Assembly: GCF_943734655.1 (NCBI RefSeq)
Contig: NC_071353.1
Span: 22,710,501-22,774,500, forward strand
Direction: 5' to 3'
From: Sabethes cyaneus
Lineage: Eukaryota > Arthropoda > Insecta > Diptera > Culicidae
DNA length: 64,000 bases
A program made the position numbers and the translations under genes. Position 1 is the stretch's first letter. Each line of letters opens with the position of its first letter. A model generated the notes under the pieces. That model saw nothing but the letters and a program-made list of their open reading frames with translations, searched no databases and had not been told where the DNA came from. This document shows, one piece after another, positions 43,801-55,800 of the stretch.

Positions 43801-46800
43801 CGGTTCACTAATGTAGTCTTCTGCAACAGCAGGGTAAGTGACCTATAATGATGCTGTTGGCGGTATGCGACTGAGCCATTTGCTGCACACCGTCTCACCG
43901 TCAACCTAAATGGTAAAAGCTATGCGCAGGCACTAGGCAGCGGACTAGCACGACTTTGAACATTAATTTGCTCAACGTGGTGGTTAGGCATGTAATTCCG
44001 TACTTCCCAAACGATCAGATCAGTTATTGTAAGACGGTTTTAAACCATCGACTAACCATTAGTTAAATGTATGTCACGAATCTATCAAAAAGTGCCTCGA
44101 TTTGTTCCTTTCGAAACATTTCGAACCTGTCGAGTTTTAAGAAACGGACCGAAAATTTTAACAAGGGCCTAAACACATCTTGTCACCCTAGTTTGCTACC
44201 TCGCATGCAAGAAAGAAAATTAAAAGCCTACATTTGCCAGCTTATGGTTGAGTTTAGAGTCAAAAGAGTTTACACGGTAACAGGATATCCGTCGATCTGT
44301 TGTATGGTACGGCGCTGACATATTGAAAATCATAAATGGGTTCTTGAGAAACGAACGTGCTCTGTTGCTTCAAAAGAACAGAGAGTAAGGTTAGACCGAT
44401 CATTTGTCAACACCCTGAAACGAATCGCATGTTTTAAATCGGAGGTCAAATAAAGCTCTTTGTACTTTGTAATCTGCTGTGACCACTCTAGTGGAAGTGC
44501 CGCTGCCTCCAGAATGGTATACGAAAGGCTGTGTAATTTAAAGTAGTCGCACATTTTCCTACCAGAAGGTTAAACCGCTTTCGGAGAACTTGATATCATA
44601 CGAAAGACTCACACAAGAGGTAAAATTACCTTCTACCTTCATCTTCCAATGGAAGAGCTTATGTGATAATTAACAAAAGACGATACATACTCTTAACATT
44701 GCCATAGTCCAACCGCGTGTTTAAGTCTTGAGCTTGAAATGCGGTCAAGCATATAAATTAATATTTTTTGAAACGGTAGTTCTTTTACAATTGATGAAGG
44801 GACGGTAGAAAGTAATGAAATTTTAGAGTGAAAGAGAAAGAGTGGAAAGGTGAGAGGGGGAAGGGGGTTATTAGTAGCTACGCTTAAGAAGTAGTCGTAC
44901 AAGGGTCGAACCAAACTATAATCTGAGATTATATCCGGATTCGAACCCACAACACTCGCCAGGGTATGTGGCTCGCTGGTACTAATGTACCTTTGAACCA
45001 TAGAGGCGTTGGACAAAAGGAGACTGCCCAACCAGCGCGCGACGTATCTTCAAACTCCACCATCTGGTGGGTTGGGTTATTTATAGACACAAATTATGCC
45101 TCTTCCTCAATCTATTGTTATCGAACCACCGAATTGAGAAGTAATCTAACTCGTTTTACTCTCGGGACGAGGAAACTGTTCAGGTACTTGAGACTTACAA
45201 GGCACTGCACGTGACGTTGTTCGTTCATTAGCGTGTTAGCCGCGATTCTCAACGCGGATCTCCGGGTTGAAGGCTCCGTTCATATGGGCCTATCCCTTGC
45301 ACAAAATGCTTGGTTCGACCAATGCACCTTCCAGCATTGGACAAAAAGTAGGAGTCACAATGACTACTTGTTAAGCGTATAGCTATTAATACCCCCCCCC
45401 CCCGCCTCTCTCTCACCTTTCCACTCTTTCTCCTCCACTCTAAAATTTCATTACTTTCTTCTACCATCCCTTCATCAATTGTAAAAGAACTACCGTTTCA
45501 AAAATATTAATTGCCAGAGTATTGAATTATGATACTCATTGTACATGGTGTTGTGAATTTTCCTAGACGGCCGTGACACAATTACAAAAGTTTAAGGTTT
45601 TATTCATATGAAAGCGACATATTAGATCAAAAACGTCGTGTAATGATGATTTGATCTCAGAGAACAAACCTTTCCCGAACTGGAGCGAACCATTAAGTAA
45701 CCAGAAAGAAGCGTTAAGGCGGATGCTGATGTTTATTGCCGTGAACTGGAATTGGAGGACTCCTATTCGCTGGGAAGTTACTGCACTGTTGTTCTAGTTG
45801 TGTGCAGAATTCAATTTGCGCCTCAGACAACTTTCGTTACGATAGCTAGCTGGCCCTGTGTGTGACTAATTCTAAGCTAACCATTTTGAAAGTCATTAAC
45901 CTTGTTTGGATTCCTGATCATTCTTGTATTAAAAACTTTTTTCATGGGATAATTTCACTATTGATTTTATTCACGACAGATACTTATTTCACCTACGATT
46001 TGTAGGCTTCATCAGTGTCTATTTTCGAAAGCAGTCGAATGAAAGTCGCTTCATCTATTGAAAAAAATCTGCCGTTAGAAAAATAAGCGGATGCCTGATC
46101 TCATTACAAAGGTCAAGACACAAACACGAGGTTGTTCTTACTGGCTTCTAACAGTACACACTAGACGGCTTCAACCTGGTCGAGCAGTCTAGCTCGTTGG
46201 ACTCCTCTATTCATGGTGCCAGTGGGGTTGTTGAAGAGAATGGATTTCATTGTACAATAGTCCGGCATTCTTGCGACGTGAACGGCTAACCGTGATCTCT
46301 CAACTTTCGCCAGGTGTGTGACGGGAATCTCTCCAAGTAGTGCTTGTTACTCGTGGATTACACGTCTACGCCACTCTCTGCTTTCCATTTGTACTTCGCC
46401 AAAAATAGTCCGCAACACCTTTCGTTCAATACGGCAAGTGAAATGTCCTCCGTAAGCAAAGTCTGTCTACTACTATCTAAAGCTTTATAGTCAAAGCATC
46501 TTGCGGAAGGAAAACTAGGCTTAATTTCTAGCTTGAATGAATAAACCGCTTAGGTAGTGGTTTCAAAGTACGATGCTGGCCTAACAAGCCAGTCGTCGTA
46601 TGTTCAAATCTCGGCTAAGCGGTGCTGCCAGATAGAGTCAGTCTTGAAAAAGAACCACGGTTCTTCGAACGCACCCGAAGGTAACACGAAGTTTAGTTCG
46701 TGGATCGTAATCTACCGAACTGTCAATAATAGCGAACAAACCGAACAAACGAACCGTGAACCACAAGCCGCCGATTTGAATCGGTTCGCAGCAGAAAACG

Positions 46801-49800
46801 AACGGTTCAGAGCTGCTCACTCGAATGAGCCGTTTTGCCCACCACTACTTCGAATTCTCTTGCTATAGGCATAGGGGATAGACGACGAAACAAAATTAGG
46901 GGGATCACCTTGTAAACAGCGTTGACCAGCGTTATGTCGCGGCAATTACAGCAATCCAGCCGATCGCCGTTTTTGTATATGGGACTAACCATGCCTTTCA
47001 GCCACTTCTCCGGTAGTTTCTCCTCCTCCCAAATCCTTGAAACTATCCAGTGATGTGCCGTCGCTAGTGGTTTTTGGCCATTTTTGTATGGTTCTGCCAG
47101 GAGTCGGTCCGTTCCGGCAGCTTTGTTATTCTTCAGCTGATCGATTTCTCGCCGGATTTTTTCGAAAGCAGGCACGTTGTGAACGAAGAACGTTGAAGCT
47201 ACGTTTACCGAATAAATCAACCCTCGTTAGTGTATCCGGTCACCTTACCCTTCCCGTCAATCCAGTTGTCTCAGGACACCCTAAGATGAACACGGCGACG
47301 GTTCCTTGATAACGCGACTTCTTGGTGATTTGCCAAACTGCGGCCCGCGGGCTGCATGCGGCTCTTAAATAAGGTCCTTGCGGCCCGCGGACTGGCTTGA
47401 TGGATGGTGGACGGAAACTATAGATTGAAATTATTAATGTCAGAAGTGATTCCGGCCGCGGATCTATTGAGGAGATCTGGATTTAGCCCGCGTTATGCTT
47501 ATACCGTGGTCACCACTGATCTATGGTCTTCTCCCAGGTGGCTAGCGTAACTAATGCGATCAATGATGGAATGTTTGGCGTTCCTCTGACACTTCGGTGT
47601 CCTCTGAAAACGGGAAATTTTCTTAACCGTCAACTGACGTATATCACAGAACAGAAGTGGAAGTTCGAACAATCGTTCGAGCAAAACCTGGCATCTACGC
47701 TCTGGTCTAAAACTCTACCAATAAGTAAGAACTTTGACGAGTTTTTGTTTTGAGTGCACTTGTCATTCAAAATCTCGTCTAAACGAAATTCCTCAACTCG
47801 TCTAAATATTTCAGCTTTACTTCGCACATAGGAGTATTTGATGCAAAATGTTGGCCATAAGTCCAAAATGGAAAATGTATGATTTTATCAAAATATCGTA
47901 TCTATTATCACAATAGGGCCTACTAGTCACGTTAGTATTGTTCTATGCAGGATTGATTGATTTTTTTTCACAGAGTATGCTGTTATTTTGGATAGCAGTT
48001 TTCAAGAAGCATCCTATCGTTCGTGGGTATATAAACCTGAAAATCTGAATGAAATATTATTTGTTTAACATAAGTGAGCATTTTCTCCGTAAAGAAGGAT
48101 ATTTTTAAATAATTTTATCTAGCTTTTTACGAGCCGTATTGGTGAACCGTATAATCTGTGTTAGTGTTCGTAATATTTGGACAGTATTTTTGACATTTCG
48201 TAATTACATCGCACGTTTTCTTTGCGCACGTTCACGTTAAAATTAACGGAACGTGCGGAAAGAAAACGTGCCATGTATTTAGGAAATGTCAAAAATGCTA
48301 TCCAAATATTACGAACGCCGTCCGCCATTATGGCATGTAAAAAGCTGGATATGCATTTATATATCCATCAGCTTCTTCGAGCCATAATGGCGACTGTCAT
48401 TCGACTCAATTCGACAAGAACAAAATATATTTATCATTATGTTTACGTAAATATGTATGCACGCATGTACATATGCATATACAAGCATAGGCGTCACACA
48501 CACAAACCAATTTTATGTCACATACACAAACCAGTTAGCACCGCCTAGTTAGCGTCGAGGTACGATGCTGGTCTAACAAGCCGTCCGAATCTCGGCTACA
48601 CTGAGAAAACTTTTATGTGCCAAACAGTTATCATTTATGTGCAAGCGATAAATTAGCACATACTATTCATACGCGTCTAATTTTTATGTGTATTTCTGGA
48701 AGGATTATGTTTATATGTGGCTCATGATAATCATATGGAATTTCATATTGTTGATTGCAAGGAAGATTGTCTAATCAATAAGTGCGCAATCGCTCTTAAA
48801 AGTGCTATTTTGGCTTAAATCGTTTCGGTCTCTTAGGTGCACTTATTGCTTGGAATGTAACGAAAAAGTGCGCCGAAGATACCAAAACGATTTAATGCAG
48901 GATCGCACTTTTATGAGCGATTTCGCACTTTGGAGGGTACAATTTTCCTTGCAATCAGCAATATGGAAATTTACTATTAGTTATGTGCAGAACATTTTGA
49001 GTTTAGGTGGGGCTTGCTAGTTAGAGTCAGTAGGATCGTTGCACTGGCCCCGTAATTTTCCTGTATTCTAACAGCCGGCTGCGAAGTCTGTCGATAAAGA
49101 AGGGTAATGCCTAAAGACGGTATAAACCCTTGGCGTTGGCTTTTTACACAAACCAATTTAGATTCAATGGCTTCGACCGCAATAAATTTTATGGAAAGCT
49201 CTAAGGTAACAAGTTTATATATTTTTGGATAGAACTAAGTGTAAATTCGACTATCTGAAGAACCTTAAGCGAAACTGAAATAAACTTTTTCTCGCCGAAT
49301 AAGTCAACAAGAATAACATCACAGAACAGAAGTGGAAGTCCGAACGATTCGGCGATCAAAACTGGTAACAAATAGCGTTTTTGTTTTTTTTAACCTGGGT
49401 TTATTGCAACCGACTACTAAATAAACCAACATTTTCGCGAGCATAAACAAACGTTTTCGGGTTGTCAGTGCATTGCTTATTGCGAGGTTCAAACTCTGAA
49501 AAAACTCAGTGTAAACCCGTCGTCTAAAAAGTGCAACCCAGAGCGAACCAACCTGAGTGAAAAAACAAACGTTTTGACAGCCGTTCGATTGGAACTAGAG
49601 CGAACCTAGATTGGACCTAAGCAAAAACAAAAGCGGTAAAAGTCTTTTTTGTTTTTATTTTTCTTTGGGAAGGTTTTCGTATAGAAGCGAATAACAGCAA
49701 TATAAGCAGAACGCTCGCTGCCAATCGCATAGCAGCTTTCACATGCTTTTGTGTGCATTCGTATACGTTCGTGTGTTTTTGTGGAAAAAAGTGACTCGCT

Positions 49801-52800
49801 ACCGCCAGGTTCGCTAGTATCTGTAGAAATCTGTAGCATGTACGTGTTTGGATTTTTACTTCCATTTCTGTTCTGTGATAACATATTAACCCCTCTAAGA
49901 TCTTTTCTATTTTCATAATGTCTATAGATAATGCCCATATGTCTTATGGCCCCGGAGTTATAACGGAGTTCTTTGGGGGACCGCGACATGGCTTTTTTAG
50001 ATAGTTGCCAAATATTTAAAATTTGTTTGAAATCTGTTGATTTTTGTAAATGTATCATCGACTGTGGACATATAAGTTACTTTGCCGCAGTTACGAGCCA
50101 TGGCGCGCACGGTCCGGATCCGGGGGGACACTATGAATCCGGAACCGGTTCCCATAAAGGGACATTTCAGCATCAGTAAAGTATGTCGTGTCGCATATCA
50201 AAAAACATCAGCATTCGATAAAACAGCGATTGGCGATCAGTTCATGTCTCAAGAGAAAAATTTGTGCGCTGCCGTCCGAATAGTTTTTTGGCTGATTGTT
50301 ACGTGTCAGAGCGCTACGTTGCGAAAGCGAATTTCTCAAAACTGTATTTCCAAAGTCGATGAGCATGATTTCTCGAAAAAACCTACACCGATCCACTTGA
50401 AACTTTTAAACAAGTTATATTTTCGTTTGTTGATTTAATACAAGTTTTCTGGAAATATTTTCTAGAGATTAATCGAAGAGTAAAATTATTTTTCTTTTTT
50501 TTTTTGGTCTGTTACCGTAACATGTATACAAATTTCCACTTTAATCAGTTAAAAGGTTTAGTCCTCTCAACTGTGTAAAGTATAACCGCTTAACCTTCAA
50601 TGCATTAGAAAAAAGATTTGAGATTGCTCTCATTCTCATTTTAATTCGTATTTCGTTTTGTATTTTGAAATAATTCATTGCCGCAAGCATCAATTGATGT
50701 ACCGCAAACCTCTAATCACATCAGCTTGATGAAATAAGACTAATAGAAGTAATGAAGATATTTTGGACCAACATGGCCACTTCACCGGAAAAACATCTGG
50801 TACCTGATTCGCGACACATTGTTTAAATTTTAGGATAATTCATCTTTCGGCACATCAAATCACATCATCTTGATAAAATGAGACTATTGAAAGTATAATA
50901 AAGACATTTTGAAAGCAAATGACCACATCACTATCGGATCTGGAACATCCGGTACCTGGTTCAGGGGAATTCTTTGGATTTTGGGATAATGCATCATGAG
51001 GCACATCAAATCATATCGCTTTGATCAAAAGACATTGATGGAAGTACAATGGAGACATTTTGGAACCAAATAGCCACTTCAGTAACCGGGTTTGGGTTCA
51101 ATTGATGATTTTAGGGTATATAAGCGATTTAACTTATAATGAACCGGTTAACGGGGTAGTTCTGGTTATATTGGGGCGGTTTAAAACAAAATCCTATGGC
51201 ACTGAAAACTACAATACATATATCAAACTAATAATGCGTTTTAGAAGCAACCATCACCATTGGAATAAAAACCATCTTATGTGTTGAAGGCATATCTGAT
51301 ATCATAGCTTCTAAGGTATTACACATTTTTGTCCCGAATAATCCCATATGTGCTGAATCATAATCCACCCAGTTAGCTTCGGGGTAATATGCTAACCTAA
51401 CAAGCCAGTCGTCGTATATTCGAATCTCGGCTAGGAGGTGCTGCTATAGAGTCAGTAGGATCGTTGCACTAGCCCCGTAATTATCCTGTACTCTAATAAC
51501 CGGCTGCGAAGTCTGTCTGTCTGCCCAAGCACCGGGAAGTTCCATTAGTGTTATTTTGCTAAGCCTTTTTAAGCCGATGTGATTTGATGTGCCGCAAAAT
51601 GAATTATCTCAAAATACAAAAATGTCCCCGGAGACAGGTGGTTGATGTTCCGGAGCCGACGCAGAAGCGGCCATTAGTACAAAATACTCCGAAATTTACC
51701 TTGGGTGTCAGTTTTGGGTCATACCTTTCAAGCGAGGCAAGGAAAACGAAGTTCGGATTGAAAATGGATGAAAAAGAGCAAGCTCAAAATTTGGGTCCTT
51801 TTTGATGATGCTTTCGTTTAGATGGACCGATAATACAAATTAATTGGGGAGTCAAACGACATGCATTGTACAACGGGAGCAAATCGTTTGAATTTATAAG
51901 AAGCAATAAATTGAAATAACTTACAGGAGATAACTATACAAAAACTTTTTAAATTAGGAATATCGTAAAAAAAAAAAAGAATTCATAACTACATATTTCA
52001 TCACTTTACCCACTGTCCAGGCAGATTAGACTAGACACAGGGGGATTAAAATACCCAACTTTTGTTTTTGTTTTGGTTTCACTGAGCGAACTGACAGATT
52101 CAGTTGGTTCGACTAGTTGAATTTCATAACAGAGACAACAGCTAATAATAGTAAAATTGTAATAAAAATACACTGTTTAATTGCTTCCTGTTTAATACTT
52201 CCAACCAGCAAGTGGGAGCAAAACCAAAACTGATAAATGCTATACGGAAAATATGTAGAATTTGACAGCCTCACCAGTCCCTAGTGGCGAGACTGGAGCA
52301 TTTAGACGAGTTGGCAAGGATGCCAGAAAGAAAAGTGTTATGAATTTTCAAAATGTATCATCGAGACGAGAATCGAAATCAACATGCGGCTTGTGATCTT
52401 AAACAAATTTTATATTGCGAATTGCATCAAAAACGTGAAATGCAAGAAACTTGCAGACATGTTACAAGTAAAAGCCCCGCAACGAGCTGTCAATTACATA
52501 TGTCAATTTATTGGGATTGACACTCGCAATAAGTTGACATAAATATTTGACAGCTCGCCGCTGGAATTTTACTTGCAAACTGTTTACAAGATTTTTGCAT
52601 TTCACGTTTTTAATGCAATTTGCAATATAAGAATTGTTGATGTGCGACTGTATTGGTGGTTTGTATGCATCGGGAAACACTTTGCAATGAAAAAAAACTC
52701 TAGATGCAAACAAATCGCGTATACGTATACGCGGCGATGTGTGCGTAATATTCTTGTCAGCAATCTCTATGCTAAACTTCCAACGACATGCGTAACCGGT

Positions 52801-55800
52801 GTAACGTATAAAATAGGAGTAAAATCAAAAGTCGCGTAGGTATAGATTTTGATTTTTATTATTGATCACCTGCGGTTAGCGGCAACTACATTAGCATGTT
52901 TGAGAGATGAAAAAACACCTATGCTAGTTTTAATCACACGGTGGCAACTTTGACGTTTTCGAACAAAATAGATGAAGCCAACACATCTGGATCACTGGAT
53001 CACTTTTATGCTAGTGCGCGGCTAGTGTGCGTGTAAAAAACGATTAATACGATATTTCCGCAGCAGCAAACTTAACTTTTGTAGCGGCGTCATCTGTTTC
53101 TCGCCCGAAAAGTGAAGTTTTATGTTAGACGAATGTAAATTATTGTTACCAATGCACTGTTTTTGAGATTCCTAGAAAATTCTTCACTTCTATATAACTA
53201 AATTGATACATGCATGATTGAGTTTTTGTTGGTTTGGTCGCGTGAGCATAAAGATTATTAACACCTTTTTGCCATTTCCGTACAGGAATTCCATAGAATA
53301 GTTCTGGCAACTTTGCTTTGGGTCAGCTAGTCTAAATTGGGAAAACAGTATAGTAAATTTTCCGTGTAAAAAGCCACTTTCCACCGCCAGGTTCGCTAGT
53401 ATCTGTAAAAGGTTAGAGTTACGAGTTTTGATTTTAACTTCCACTTCTGTTCTGTGCGTATATGCTAATGATGAGAGGTAAAGATAAAACAGGTATCGGT
53501 GGTTTTGACTGAGTTATCTCTGGGTGTTTACACTTGCTTTGTCACCACTTACAGTGATCCGGGTATTAAGACACATCGGTCGGAGTGGTTACTAACCTAG
53601 TGGTAGTTTAGTCAATTCCATTCTCTTGAAATCGAATGAATACAAACGAATGAGTCGATAAATGTGCGTGGAGATAAACAATCAGTTTTCTGTTCAGAAC
53701 CTTTTTTTTCAGAAAACCTGTTCAGAACCTGCTTCACCAATTATTGCCGTCTAGTTATCGTAATTTAACAATTAGTGCGACCGTTGTATATGTCATTAAA
53801 ATTTACATATTTTCTTTGCATTCTTGTTCACCTATTTTGATGTGAAACATTTCTACTGTAGGTCTATTGTTTACTCTAATACGCGTTTTATTGAGATAGA
53901 AAATAAGTCATTCTAGTAGGCGAAGGTCGTCGTTGTTCGGCCGCCTTCTGACATTCGCCCATGATTTCCGTTTCCAAGAGAATTTTTAATATCTAAATAG
54001 GTCGATGTAAAGGTCTAAGAATAAGCTATATTGCTGGAAAATCTGGAACTGATTGGTTAAAAAATAAAAAAAGTTATAGTTATATATGTGAAGACAAAAA
54101 GTGTTGTCATACTCGGGCCACGTTGTACAGGTTGGGCCACCGCTCTTTATCCAAAAAATACGTATTGAAATGAAGTAATTTGCGGTTTCGTCACCAACGA
54201 GAATGACATTTGCTGAGGATCGCTTATGTAGGAGTGAGAGGGGAGCAAAGAGCGGAGGAGGGGATCCGGGAGTTTGGAATTTGATGTTGTTGATATTACT
54301 CCTACTGCAAACAGCCTCAGCGAGGGCCTCAGCTAATGTCAAAAAATCTTTATATGTGTGCGTGGTGGAATACTTCATTCTATGTAGAGACATCAAAAGA
54401 ATGAATTTCGTGAGCAACGGCCCATATAAGTATAAATATTATCTAAAAGTGCTCAGTCTAAAAGTGCGACAATGCGAATGCTGTGAGTGAGAAAGAGAAA
54501 GAGTGACAACTGCTATGTTGCTGTTTTGTATTGTCATATACATAGGCATTAGAGAAAATAATCTGGATTAATCCAGGTACAGCTGCAAAGCACAATATTT
54601 ATCCCGATAATTGCATTTCATGAATCATTTCTTGAAGAAAAGTTAACTGCACTTGGAAAACTTTTTTAGTACTGATTTAATCAGTGAATTCAGTACGCGT
54701 GTTTTGAATACACGATTGAAACTCCCAATACAGTGGACCCCCGTTCGTTTGAACGATTCCTCATGCAAACTAACGGGGTTAGCTTTTAATTTGAACAACT
54801 GGTAACCCTAAATATACTGGAGCTTGTGTGAACTGGCTGCCCTGTTCTTCGTTATTGTTTTGGTGGTTTGATTCAGTGGGCAGTTGCAAGCAGCGAATAT
54901 TTCATTCTCCGATCAGATCAGATATAATCGTTGGGAAAACGCATTGTGAAACAGATTAAACACGCTAGATCAGTACAAACAAATCGTTTTTATGTGCATT
55001 GTCTGCATAAGCAAATGATGTCATATTGAGAATGACATTTGAACCCTTTTTAATTTGCACATCGTGTAAACCAACGGGGTTCAAATTAAAAAGTGTTCAG
55101 ATTAAAAACGGTCAAACGAACGGGGGTCCACGATATTGTGAAAATTTAGCTGTCACAGTGAGAAGTTTTACAATGCTTGTACATAGGTATCACGAGTTAC
55201 TAAATCTGAAAAAATCGTGGTGGGTCGACCATAACAGTGGCCCGACGATAACGACATTACCCTACTGTAAAGGGTGTCCCACTTAAAATTGCACCACAGA
55301 AGAAACGCTGTAGAAAATTACCTAATTGACCGATCCTTTTTCAAACTTTCAGAAAACAAAGTATAACCCATTAGTAAGCTTTTGGCATATTTATTTCATT
55401 TAACTTCAACACCATAGCCGTATGCTCGCACCTTACGCTTAGCTCCACTCAAAAAGTTTTGTTTGTACAACCTGACTGCAGCTTCATCTGTACGAAAACC
55501 CACTTTTTCTTCAAGTCTTCCTCAGATTTGACTTCCTTGGGATGTTTCCGTAATGTCTGCTTGATAATAGCCTAGTATTTTTCGATGGGGCTTAGTTCCG
55601 GTGCGTTGGGGGCGTTCTCCTTGGATACGAAAGTGACCCCGTTGGCTTCGTACCACTCCAAAACATCTTTTGAACAGTGGCACGAAGCTAGATCCGGCCA
55701 GAAGATTATAGAGCCCTCGTGTTGCATCAACAGAGGAAGCAGACGCTTTTGTAGACACTCCTTGAGGTAGATCTGCCCGTTTACAGTCCCGGTAGTCACG

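Noticed and set aside
46545..46623. Functional tRNA-Val gene
   Set aside because: Acceptor-like and anticodon arms pair, but the T-arm does not, and the sequence continues into a SINE body shared with other copies.
47327..47400. CCAAACTGCGGCCCGCGGGC phrase like some hAT ends
   Set aside because: No paired inverted end or target duplication could be found, so not listed as an element.
49606..50058. 150-codon minus-strand open frame
   Set aside because: Half of it lies in the TIR element 49320-49877, and a similar peptide at 53190-53444 comes from the solitary end of the same family.
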